64,000 nt of DNA from assembly GCA_902570265.1 (NCBI GenBank), contig CACFXF010000006.1:1-64000 (forward strand). The letters are read 5' to 3'. The notes below the pieces were generated by a model. The model did no database searches. It was not told where the DNA came from and saw nothing but the letters and a program-made list of their open reading frames with translations. This stretch comes from an uncultured Alphaproteobacteria bacterium. GTDB taxonomy: Bacteria > Pseudomonadota > Alphaproteobacteria > Rhodobacterales > Rhodobacteraceae. Positions 56,797 to 64,000 of the stretch are shown piece by piece (the stretch's first letter is position 1; the number at the start of each line of letters is the position of its first letter). A program made the translations under genes and the position numbers.

Positions 56797-58050
56797 TTAA
56801 AGTTTTTTGGCTATATCAGATCGATGGTACTCTTTCTTCCACTTTAGTTTTCTAACTATTTCATATGCCTTTTTTCTGGCCTTTTTGAGTTTTGTTGACC
56901 TTGCCGTTACACTCAAAACTCTTCCCCCACTTGTAACAATGCTGTTTTTTGAATTTTTTGTACCAGAATGAAATATCTCTACATCTTTTTTATCAGATAA
57001 ATCCTTAATACCTTTAATTTTAAAACCAGTTTTATATTTATTAGGATATCCACCAGAAGCCATTACAACTGTTACACCAAAATCATTTGCATAATTGATT
57101 TTAATTTTATTAAATTCATTCATTGCACAATATATAAACGCATCTAATAGTTGAGCACCCAGTCTAATTGCAATTACTTGGCATTCTGGATCGCCTAATC
57201 TGACATTATACTCAATAAGCTTAGGTCCTTCATCAGTAATCATTAATCCAATATAAAGAATACCACAAAAGGGCGTACCCCTTTCATCCATTTCTTTTAA
57301 AGTTGGACTTACAATCCTTTTTAAAATATCTTTTTCCATCTCTGGAGATATATTTAGTGAAGGAGAAAATGCTCCCATACCACCTGTGTTAGGTCCAAGA
57401 TCTTTTTTATATATTTTTTTGTAATCTTGCGCACTGCCTAGTGATTTATATTTATTACCATTACTTATAATAAATAAGCTAGCTTCAATACCTTTTAGAA
57501 ACTCCTCAATTAATATAGTATTATGGTTATTCCTAATTTCATATATATCGTTTATTGATTTAATTGCTTCAGATTTATTTTTTGATATAAATACACCTTT
57601 ACCAGCTGCAAGTCCGTCAAGTTTTATAACAAAAGGTGGCTTGAATTTCTCTATGAAACCTAAGGCTTCTTTTTTTGAATTTGCTATAACGTAATTAGCA
57701 GTAGGTATATTTCTTTTATCACATATAGATTTTGTGAAACTCTTTGATGATTCTAATAACGCCGCTTCTTTAGTAGGCCCAAAGCAGAGTATTTTATTTT
57801 GAATTAGAATATCTATTAGTCCGTTTGCTAGTGGTGCTTCTGGTCCTACGATAACAAAATCTATTTTGTTTGATTTGCAATATGATACTATCTCCCTATT
57901 ATTAAGTATGTTTAAATCTTTACAAATAGCTATTTTTTCAATTCCTGCATTTCCAGGTATGCAGTGAATTTCTTTACATTTGGGATTTTGTAAAAAAGCC
58001 CAAACGAGAGAGTGTTCTCTGCCGCCACTACCAATGATCAGTATTTTCAC
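56797..58050 (-). CDS. purD: Phosphoribosylamine-glycine ligase
   Basis: PurD, an ATP-grasp enzyme, joins phosphoribosylamine and glycine in purine synthesis. It has 417 residues: ILIIGSGGREHSLVWAF at the start, VIVGPEAPLANGLID, FVIKLDGLAAGKGVFI in the ATP-grasp core, GPNTGGMGAFSPS, FCGILYIGLMIT and EYNVRLGDPECQ. The ATG at 58050 faces xseA, which starts 80 bases away on the other strand; the purD-xseA pair is common in alphaproteobacteria. Confidence 0.96.
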   Translation of the reverse strand: MKILIIGSGGREHSLVWAFLQNPKCKEIHCIPGNAGIEKIAICKDLNILNNREIVSYCKSNKIDFVIVGPEAPLANGLIDILIQNKILCFGPTKEAALLESSKSFTKSICDKRNIPTANYVIANSKKEALGFIEKFKPPFVIKLDGLAAGKGVFISKNKSEAIKSINDIYEIRNNHNTILIEEFLKGIEASLFIISNGNKYKSLGSAQDYKKIYKKDLGPNTGGMGAFSPSLNISPEMEKDILKRIVSPTLKEMDERGTPFCGILYIGLMITDEGPKLIEYNVRLGDPECQVIAIRLGAQLLDAFIYCAMNEFNKIKINYANDFGVTVVMASGGYPNKYKTGFKIKGIKDLSDKKDVEIFHSGTKNSKNSIVTSGGRVLSVTARSTKLKKARKKAYEIVRKLKWKKEYHRSDIAKKL

Positions 58051-58130
58051 TTTAAGCTCATTAAATTATTATTATTAGAATCGAATTAATTAGTTAACAT
58101 ATAATTAATCAATATTAAGGAAAATAAAAA

Positions 58131-59486
58131 TTGGAAAATAATTTGACAAATTTAAAAGAGTTTTCTGTGTCAGAAATCTCTTTATCAATAAAAAGACATA
58201 TTGAGGATGAGTTTACTATAGTAAAGGTAAGAGGTGAATTAGGAAGGATATCGAAACCATCATCTGGTCATATTTATTTTGATATGAAGGATGATCGCTC
58301 AAATTTATCATGTGTTGTCTGGCGTAATACTTTAACAGATCAAAAAGAATTTTTGGAGGAAGGATCAGAAATTATAGCATTAGGAAGAATTACTACATTT
58401 TCAGGTCAAAGCCGATACCAACTTATAGTTAATGACATCTTTCCATCTGGTGAAGGTGCCTTGATGGCTTTATTTCAGAAAAGAAAAGAAATGTTTTTGA
58501 AAGAAGGTTTATTTGATCAAATGAGAAAAAAATCTCTACCATTTTTACCTGAAGTAATTGGTGTTATTACATCAGAAAGTGGTGCAGTATTCCAAGATAT
58601 TCTTCATAGACTGGGGGAGCGTTTACCAAGAAAGGTAATTTTATGGTCAGTACCTGTTCAGGGTCAAGATAGTGCACAAAGAGTGGTAGAAGCAATCAAC
58701 GGATTCAACTCTTTTGGTTCACATCAAAAAGCTAAAAAACCTGATTTACTTATTGTAGCAAGAGGAGGAGGTTCTTTAGAAGATTTATGGTCATTTAATG
58801 AAGAAATAGTTATAAGGGCAGTAGCTAATAGTAAAATACCAATAATTTCAGCTATAGGGCATGAAACTGATACTACTTTAATTGATTATGTATCTGATAA
58901 AAGAGCTCCTACTCCAACTGCAGCCGCTGAAATGGCAGTTCCAGAAAAAAAACAATTACTTGAGAAGATAAATAATCTTAATTCAAGGCTTGGTATATCT
59001 ATAAAATTAAAGATTGATAAAGCAAAATCCAAAATTTCTTCCATTGAGAAAAGTATGAATAATGTAACATATATCCTTTCCTATTTTAACCAGAGATATG
59101 ATATTCTAATAATTAAATTTCCAAACATACTTATGAGTTATTTACAGAAGAAGAGAGAAACTTTATTCAGATTAAATCTATCAACTGTTGATAAAAATAA
59201 TTTTCTAAAGGATATTTTGGCTAGAAAAGTTAATTTAGATAAGATAAATAAATCAATGAAACAATTTGTAATTAACATTCTTGATAAAAAAAACACCCAC
59301 TTAGCTAATCTATATAAAATGCATAAGTCATTAAGTTATAGAAGAACGCTAGCCAGAGGTTATTCAATTATAAGAGATAGAAAAAAGAATTTGATTACCA
59401 ATAAAACTTCAGCTCTTGAAGCTAAAGAATTAAAGATTGAATTTAATGAAGATATGCTGGATGTTGAAGTAAAATTTGATAAATAA
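58131..59486 (+). CDS. xseA: Exodeoxyribonuclease VII large subunit
   Basis: This is the catalytic subunit of ExoVII, which degrades single-stranded DNA. It has 451 residues and a TTG start at 58131 behind AAGGAAAA. The N-terminal OB fold is FTIVKVRGELGRISKPSSGHIYFDMKD. The nuclease domain has GVITSESGAVFQDILHRL, DLLIVARGGGSLEDLWSFNEE and SAIGHETDTTLIDYVSDKRAPTPTAAAE. A long coiled-coil C-terminal region follows. The small subunit gene xseB is not in the window. Confidence 0.95.
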   Translation: MENNLTNLKEFSVSEISLSIKRHIEDEFTIVKVRGELGRISKPSSGHIYFDMKDDRSNLSCVVWRNTLTDQKEFLEEGSEIIALGRITTFSGQSRYQLIVNDIFPSGEGALMALFQKRKEMFLKEGLFDQMRKKSLPFLPEVIGVITSESGAVFQDILHRLGERLPRKVILWSVPVQGQDSAQRVVEAINGFNSFGSHQKAKKPDLLIVARGGGSLEDLWSFNEEIVIRAVANSKIPIISAIGHETDTTLIDYVSDKRAPTPTAAAEMAVPEKKQLLEKINNLNSRLGISIKLKIDKAKSKISSIEKSMNNVTYILSYFNQRYDILIIKFPNILMSYLQKKRETLFRLNLSTVDKNNFLKDILARKVNLDKINKSMKQFVINILDKKNTHLANLYKMHKSLSYRRTLARGYSIIRDRKKNLITNKTSALEAKELKIEFNEDMLDVEVKFDK

Positions 59487-59552
59487 TACTTAAATATTTT
59501 AATTTAAGCATTAATATCTAGAATTATTCAAATTTAGAGTATGGAAAACTGA

Positions 59553-60758
59553 ATGAAATTTTTTAGAAAATTAAAGGAAAAATTATTTTCTACCTCTTCA
59601 AAAATAAAGGATGGCTTAGAAGGGATTATTGATAAACAAAGTATTGAGAATGTAAAGGAAGAACAAAGTAAACAAGATATATTAGATAAGAATTTATTAC
59701 AAAAACTAAATCAGAATTTTGAGCAAAAAAAAGAAAAAACTCTAAAGGAAAGCCATAAAAATAATATAAAAATCGATAAAACTAAAAGTTTGGTATCTAT
59801 TTCTAATAAGAATAAAGAACTTCCTAATACTGTTGAGCAAACACAAAAAACTTCATCAAGTAAAAAGACTGGTATCTTCAGTAAAATTATAAGAACTGTA
59901 GAAAAAGTTACCAAGAAAAGAAAGTTAGATGATAAAATGTTAAATGAAATTGAAGATCTATTAATATCATCTGATATAGGAGTGTCTACAGCTTCATTGA
60001 TTGTTGAAAAAATCAAAAAAGAAAACTTTTCAAAAGAATTAGATATTAAACAATTAAAACAGTTAATAAGTGATGAAATTTATGAAATCATGGATGTATC
60101 AGATTCAATTTTGAAAATCAAAGAGGATCAGTTGAACATCTGGCTTTTTGTGGGAGTTAATGGTTCAGGAAAAACTACTACTATTGGAAAAATTGCAAAG
60201 CAAGAAAAAGACAATGGAAAAAAAGTAATTCTGGCTGCTGCAGACACATTTAGAGCTGCAGCTGTTGATCAACTGTCTATATGGAGTAAACGTGTAGGGA
60301 TTGAAATGGTAAAAGGTGAAGAAAAAAGTGATCCTGCATCCGTTGTTTATAAAGCTATAGAAGAAGCAAAAAAAAATGATTATGATTTGCTTTTAATTGA
60401 TACAGCGGGAAGACTTCAAAATAAGACAGACTTAATGCAGGAATTGGAAAAAATAATTAGAGTTATAAAAAAACAGGATCCTTCCGCGCCTCATAATTGT
60501 CTTATAGTTTTAGACGCTACTTCTGGTCAAAATGTAAATTCACAAGTAGAAATATTTTTACAATCTGCGGGTTTAACTGGCATAATTATGACAAAATTAG
60601 ATGGAACAGCAAGAGGTGGTGTTTTAGTAGCGGTAACTAACAAGTTTAATTTACCCATATATAGGATTGGTTTAGGAGAAAAAATTGAAGATTTAGAGAC
60701 TTTTGATCCCAAACTTTTTTCGAGAGTGATTGTTGGTTTGGATAATAATCCAGTTTAA
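59553..60758 (+). CDS. ftsY: Signal recognition particle receptor FtsY
   Basis: This is the membrane-associated SRP receptor GTPase, 401 residues. An N-terminal Lys/Glu/Ser-rich A domain of about 105 residues precedes the N domain. The G domain has the P-loop GVNGSGKTTT at 201-210, the G2/I-box region ADTFRAAAVDQL, DTAGRLQNK (G3) and TKLDGTARGG (G4). DLETFDPKLFSRVIVG closes it. ftsY-yciB-ccm order is typical for alphaproteobacteria. Confidence 0.96.
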   Translation: MKFFRKLKEKLFSTSSKIKDGLEGIIDKQSIENVKEEQSKQDILDKNLLQKLNQNFEQKKEKTLKESHKNNIKIDKTKSLVSISNKNKELPNTVEQTQKTSSSKKTGIFSKIIRTVEKVTKKRKLDDKMLNEIEDLLISSDIGVSTASLIVEKIKKENFSKELDIKQLKQLISDEIYEIMDVSDSILKIKEDQLNIWLFVGVNGSGKTTTIGKIAKQEKDNGKKVILAAADTFRAAAVDQLSIWSKRVGIEMVKGEEKSDPASVVYKAIEEAKKNDYDLLLIDTAGRLQNKTDLMQELEKIIRVIKKQDPSAPHNCLIVLDATSGQNVNSQVEIFLQSAGLTGIIMTKLDGTARGGVLVAVTNKFNLPIYRIGLGEKIEDLETFDPKLFSRVIVGLDNNPV

Positions 60759-60822
60759 ACTAAAGGTATAATTCTATTTATAGCTCGAAATATAATGTAA
60801 TTTGATAAAGGAGATTTGCGTA

Positions 60823-61425
60823 GTGAATGAAATTAATAAAGAAAGACCATTTTCAAAGTTAATTTTAGAAATGGGCCCTTTGATTATATTTTTTGTATGT
60901 TATTACAATGCACCAATACCTGAAAATTTAAAAAATGATTTGGATGAAGCTAATCTTTTTAAGATTATATTTGCCACAAAAATTTTTGTTCCAGCAATAT
61001 TAGTAGCATTATTTATAGGCTGGTTTCAGACTAAAAAAATCGCAAAAATGCCATTAATTACGGCAATCTTAGTAGTGGTTTTTGGTGGGTTAACGATTTG
61101 GTTAAATAACCCTATTTTTATCAAAATGAAACCGACACTTATTTATTTAATTTTTTCAGCTATTTTAGGCTATGGTTTATTAAAGAAAAAAAGTTATTTG
61201 AAAATATTAATGGGTTCAGCGATACCGATGAATGAAGAAGGCTGGTTAATTTTGAGTAAAAGATTTGTTGGTTTTTTCGTTTTACTAGCATTTACAAATG
61301 AAATTATTTGGAGATTTTTCTCACAAGATTTCTGGGTTAATTTTAAAACTTTTGGGTTGCCAATTCTTTTAATATTTTTCATGATATTGCAGTTTAATTT
61401 ATTTAATAAATATTCTAATAAGTAA
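60823..61425 (+). CDS. yciB: Inner membrane protein YciB/IspZ (septation protein A family)
   Basis: This integral membrane protein of the IspZ family is linked to cell-envelope synthesis and septation. I chose the GTG at 60823 because AAAGGAG lies nine bases upstream, giving 200 residues. LILEMGPLIIFFVCYYNAP starts the family pattern. Five to six hydrophobic helices follow, with LNNPIFIKMKPTLIYLIFSAIL, LSKRFVGFFVLLAFTNEIIW and a helix near the C-terminus. It is downstream of ftsY and convergent with ccmG. Confidence 0.93.
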   Translation: MNEINKERPFSKLILEMGPLIIFFVCYYNAPIPENLKNDLDEANLFKIIFATKIFVPAILVALFIGWFQTKKIAKMPLITAILVVVFGGLTIWLNNPIFIKMKPTLIYLIFSAILGYGLLKKKSYLKILMGSAIPMNEEGWLILSKRFVGFFVLLAFTNEIIWRFFSQDFWVNFKTFGLPILLIFFMILQFNLFNKYSNK

Positions 61426-61447
61426 AAATTATAAAAAAATTTGTTTT

Positions 61448-61990
61448 CTATTTAATTAGTGAACTAAATTTTTTTTCTAAAACCGCTTTTGTTATTGGTC
61501 CTGCATGACGAAATAAAACTTTTCCGTGTTGGTCAATAACAAAAGTTTCGGGCACACCATAAACACCCCATTCTATTGCATTTCTTCCATTTTTGTCAGA
61601 TCCTATTTTTAAAAACGGATTCCCATGTTCGCTTAAAAAATTTAATGCTGAATTTTTGCTATCTTTATAATTCACTCCAAAAAGCTGTATGTTTTTTTTC
61701 TTTGATAATTTTTCAAGTTGAGGGTGTTCAACCCTACATGGTGGGCACCAGCTAGCCCAAAAATTAATTAATCTAATTTTATTTTCTTTAATTGGTTTTA
61801 AGTCTCTTTTATCAAGTAATTTGAAGTTTCCTAATTCTTCTAATAATAAAGGAGGTGGAGATTGTCCTATTAAAACGGATGGGATGTTATCCTTGTCATA
61901 ACTCTTTAATGCTATAAAAGCTAATAGTATTAATGAAAAAAAAATTATTAAGGGAATAATTCTAAATAGATTGACTTTTTTTTGAATCAT
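61448..61990 (-). CDS. ccmG: Cytochrome c biogenesis thioredoxin CcmG/DsbE
   Basis: This is a membrane-anchored periplasmic thioredoxin that reduces apocytochrome c haem-binding cysteines. I chose the ATG at 61990, giving 180 residues; an in-frame TTG at 62017 is possible. An N-terminal anchor spans 10-27. The active site WASWCPPC places Cys82 and Cys85. VPETFVIDQHGKVLFRHAGPI contains the cis-proline region and the CcmG-specific end. It overlaps the ccmD end by 29 bases and is last in ccmA-B-C-D-G. Confidence 0.92.
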   Translation of the reverse strand: MIQKKVNLFRIIPLIIFFSLILLAFIALKSYDKDNIPSVLIGQSPPPLLLEELGNFKLLDKRDLKPIKENKIRLINFWASWCPPCRVEHPQLEKLSKKKNIQLFGVNYKDSKNSALNFLSEHGNPFLKIGSDKNGRNAIEWGVYGVPETFVIDQHGKVLFRHAGPITKAVLEKKFSSLIK

Positions 61991-62138
61991 TTGGGTCTTT
62001 ATTTTTAAATTTATCAAGATCTTTTTTTACTTTTTTTGAATTTAAATAGGTTGAAATAACCAAAATTAATATCAATGAAAAAGTACTCAAATACGAAATG
62101 AGAATTTCAAAAGAATATTTTCCAAAATCTAGTATCAT
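61962..62138 (-). CDS. ccmD: Haem exporter protein CcmD
   Basis: This 58-residue membrane protein helps release holo-CcmE from the CcmABC complex. It reads MILDFGKYSFEILISYLSTF, continues through a hydrophobic helix to about residue 32, then has a charged Lys/Asp-rich tail (SKKVKKDLDKFKNK). Its ATG overlaps the ccmC stop as ATGA, and its end overlaps ccmG. The size, single helix, basic tail and place between ccmC and ccmG identify it, although the family has little sequence conservation. Confidence 0.85.
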   Translation of the reverse strand: MILDFGKYSFEILISYLSTFSLILILVISTYLNSKKVKKDLDKFKNKDPNDSKKSQSI

Positions 62139-62875
62139 GTGTTTCCTGTACTTAGTAAAATATTTAAACGTCTTTTTTGAATTTCAGTTTTTATTTTAAT
62201 TACTAACAAAGTAAGGAACAAAAATACAAAACCTGCCATACTTAAAAGCAGAGGAAAATAAAAAACATCATCTATATTCTCTTTTTTGTCTAAAGACAGT
62301 GATGCACCTTGGTGAAGTCCTTGATCCCAAAAAAATACTGCATATCTCGACATCAGTGCAAAAATAGAACCTATAATACAGAGCCAAGAAGATAAGTCTG
62401 CTATTTTATCACTGAATTTCATAGTTTGCCAGATCGATATATATCCTATATAAAACATTAATAATATAGAAAAGGAAGTAAGTCTTGGATCCCAAGCCCA
62501 GTATGTTCCCCAAATTGGTTTTCCCCAAATTGCACCTGTCAAAATAGCAGATAAAGTCATAATAAATCCGATAGGAGCTGCTGATTTGGCAGCAATTAGA
62601 CTTACATGGTGTCTTCTTATTAACCAGATTACTGAAGTTACAAACATCATAAAATATATATTGATTGCAAGAAATGCTGCTGGTACATGTACATAAATAA
62701 TTTTAACTGAAGATCCTTGGCGATAATCCTCAGGTGTAAAGAATAAACCCCATATTATTCCAGTTGATAGTGTAATTATTGTTAAAATTATAAAAAATGG
62801 AGTAATCTTATTAGTAATCCTTAAAAAATTATTTGGATTAGCAAATTCCCATATATTTTTTCTATATTTAATCAT
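62135..62875 (-). CDS. ccmC: Haem exporter protein CcmC
   Basis: CcmC is the haem-handling membrane subunit that attaches haem to CcmE. It has 246 residues and six membrane helices. The tryptophan-rich periplasmic motif GKPIWGTYWAWDPRLTS is near 120-136. Flanking histidines are in IIYVHVPAAF and the later WDQGLHQGAS. It starts with ATG at 62875, ten bases after ccmB, and its stop overlaps ccmD. Confidence 0.95.
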   Translation of the reverse strand: MIKYRKNIWEFANPNNFLRITNKITPFFIILTIITLSTGIIWGLFFTPEDYRQGSSVKIIYVHVPAAFLAINIYFMMFVTSVIWLIRRHHVSLIAAKSAAPIGFIMTLSAILTGAIWGKPIWGTYWAWDPRLTSFSILLMFYIGYISIWQTMKFSDKIADLSSWLCIIGSIFALMSRYAVFFWDQGLHQGASLSLDKKENIDDVFYFPLLLSMAGFVFLFLTLLVIKIKTEIQKRRLNILLSTGNT

Positions 62876-62884
62876 TTGTATGTC

Positions 62885-63547
62885 TCAAGAGTAGTGAACT
62901 TTAATTATTGCTGAAGTTATAAAAGGGGTGATTGCCAAACATATCAAGGACAAAGCAAAAAGAATTAAATGTGCCATAATGTCGTAGATTGAATTAGTAA
63001 TTAAAATTGAAATTTTCATTCCAAATATAATTATCGGAAGAAAAGTAGGGAGTATAAAAATTGATAGTAGTAAATTCCCTCCTTTTTCCCCTAAGGTTAA
63101 AGCGGCTCCTAGTGTTGAAATGAAGCTAAGTGCAGGTGTTGAAACAAGCATTACTAAAGAAATCAGAATAGAATGATAAAATGTAATGCCTAAAGGAATG
63201 GATATTAAAGGTATTAAAAAGATAATAGGTAAGTTAGTTGTGATCCAATGTGTAAATGCTTTCAAACAAATAATTGTTTCAAGAGTAGCAGCAGATAACA
63301 TGTAAAAGTCAAGAGTTCCATCTTCAAAGTCATTTTGAAACATTTCTTTAATTGATAATAAGGATGAAAGTGCAGTAGCTATCCAGATAATAGCTATAAC
63401 TGTTTTTTCAGAACTATCTCCAGTTTGTCCAAATCCAATTCCTACAGTTAAAATTAGTATCACAAAAAAACTAGTTGATAGAAGTATACTTTTATTTGCC
63501 AAAGCAAAAAGCATTTCATATTTAAATAGGTGAATATTTAATTTCAT
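62885..63547 (-). CDS. ccmB: Haem exporter protein CcmB
   Basis: CcmB is the membrane subunit that, with the ATPase CcmA, drives release of haem-loaded CcmE. It has 220 residues from the ATG at 63547; a TTG at 63574 inside ccmA would add nine. About six hydrophobic helices are visible. FEDGTLDFYMLSAATLETIICLKAFTHW matches the conserved cytoplasmic loop of CcmB, and LISLVMLVSTPALSFISTLGAALTLG follows. It begins 4 bases after the ccmA stop. Confidence 0.9.
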   Translation of the reverse strand: MKLNIHLFKYEMLFALANKSILLSTSFFVILILTVGIGFGQTGDSSEKTVIAIIWIATALSSLLSIKEMFQNDFEDGTLDFYMLSAATLETIICLKAFTHWITTNLPIIFLIPLISIPLGITFYHSILISLVMLVSTPALSFISTLGAALTLGEKGGNLLLSIFILPTFLPIIIFGMKISILITNSIYDIMAHLILFALSLICLAITPFITSAIIKVHYS

Positions 63548-63551
63548 AAGA

Positions 63552-64000
63552 TTAAAAGAAAGGATCTTTCTCAAGGTTTTTGGGAGTTTCTAGAGTCAAT
63601 TTTATATCTTTATAAGGTTTAAAAATAAAATTTTCATGGGATGCAATCATAGCTAAGCCACCTTTTTTTTGGTGTAATTTTAAATGTTTTTTTAAAATTT
63701 CAATATTATCAATATCCAATGAATTTGTTGGCTCATCTAAAAGCCAAACTTTCTTATCATCTATAGTCAATCTAGACAATCCTATTCTTTTTTTTTGTCC
63801 ATCGGAACATTCATAAATCTTTAAATCCATAATATTTTTTAAATTAAAAGAATCTAATTCAAGATCATATTTTGTGTGTGTGATTCCTTCCCAGAAATCA
63901 ATTTGTTGTTTAACTGTGAGATAGCTTTTTAGAGGATTATTGTGTCCTAAATAAAAAAAGTTTTCATAAATAACGTCATTTTTATTTGTAATTTTTTTAT
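63552..64000 (-). CDS. ccmA: Haem exporter ATPase CcmA, C-terminal part (cut by window edge)
   Basis: This is the ATP-binding subunit of the CcmAB transporter. The frame is open from the right window edge (base 64000) to the stop at 63552, about 149 codons. It contains YLGHNNPLKSYLTVKQQIDFW, the Q-loop-following segment of CcmA. The ABC signature ECSDGQKKRIGLSRL and Walker B VWLLDEPTNSLD are followed by an H-loop-like ASHENF. The Walker A lies beyond the window. The methionine at 63830 is internal, not the start. Confidence 0.92.
   Translation of the reverse strand, partial: KKITNKNDVIYENFFYLGHNNPLKSYLTVKQQIDFWEGITHTKYDLELDSFNLKNIMDLKIYECSDGQKKRIGLSRLTIDDKKVWLLDEPTNSLDIDNIEILKKHLKLHQKKGGLAMIASHENFIFKPYKDIKLTLETPKNLEKDPFF

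Noticed and set aside
63552-63830. A 92-residue stand-alone ATPase fragment
   Set aside because: The frame stays open upstream to the window edge and reads CcmA sequence throughout, so the methionine at 63830 is internal.

Overview
The window is a gene-dense, strongly AT-rich stretch of an alphaproteobacterial chromosome. The evidence is gene order and lineage-typical proteins: the long dCTP deaminase, the alphaproteobacterial SerC type, DUF2842, the xthA-erpA-dgt-argS run, the rpmF-plsX-ihfA-merR run, and ftsY-yciB next to a ccm cluster. Short intergenic gaps, frequent GTG/TTG starts and low GC suggest a streamlined, probably free-living marine lineage; I cannot name the genus. There is no prophage, insertion sequence, CRISPR array or defence island. 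No intergenic gap exceeds about 250 bases, and I saw no convincing strong hairpin-plus-U terminator.

Layout. 1-8.9 kb: 5' part of gatB, pepN, a C26 glutaminase, a Tat-type metallo-hydrolase, dusA overlapped by an iron/2OG-oxygenase-like gene, ruvX and ccmI. 9-14.1 kb: a four-subunit sarcosine oxidase operon soxBDAG, with soxA split by one extra G in a ten-G run. 14.1-17.1 kb: a MoxR ATPase / 57-aa membrane protein / VWA protein / M48 protease operon; the 57-aa gene is newly pointed out here. 17.2-25.1 kb: dksA, a flavin monooxygenase, xthA, erpA, dgt, argS, a SPOR protein, scpA, scpB. 25.1-32.7 kb: dCTP deaminase, tRNA-Pro(GGG), merR, ihfA, plsX, rpmF, DUF177, bamE, msrB, pyrE, pyrC, folE. 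32.8-39.6 kb: glyQ, a membrane-anchored protein, glyS, a pyruvate phosphate dikinase homologue with an eroded ATP-grasp domain, and a SleB-type cell wall hydrolase. 39.6-43 kb: folB, gph, folP, glmM. 43-52.6 kb: an EamA transporter, serC, serA, purA, DUF2842, thiamine pyrophosphokinase, ilvA, rpiA, gor. 52.6-56.8 kb: hflK, hflC, DUF2065, a DegP-type protease and a 2Fe-2S ferredoxin. 56.8-64 kb: purD, xseA, ftsY, yciB and the ccmABCDG cluster, cut at the right edge inside ccmA.

How it fits together. Most genes are housekeeping: translation (gatB, argS, glyQS, dusA, rpmF), nucleotides (pyrC, pyrE, purA, purD, dgt, dcd), folate (folE, folB, folP), serine, cytochrome c maturation (ccmI at 7.7 kb and ccmA-D,G at 61-64 kb) and envelope protein quality control (hflKC, degP, bamE). 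The sarcosine oxidase operon, which consumes methylated glycine and hands one-carbon units to tetrahydrofolate, is the clearest nutrient-use system.

I did not find a clearly undescribed system. The points most worth a second look are the dikinase homologue that appears to have lost its ATP-site residues, the ten-G frameshift in soxA, the oxygenase coupled to dusA, the hidden membrane protein in the MoxR/VWA operon, and three short tandem repeats in intergenic DNA.
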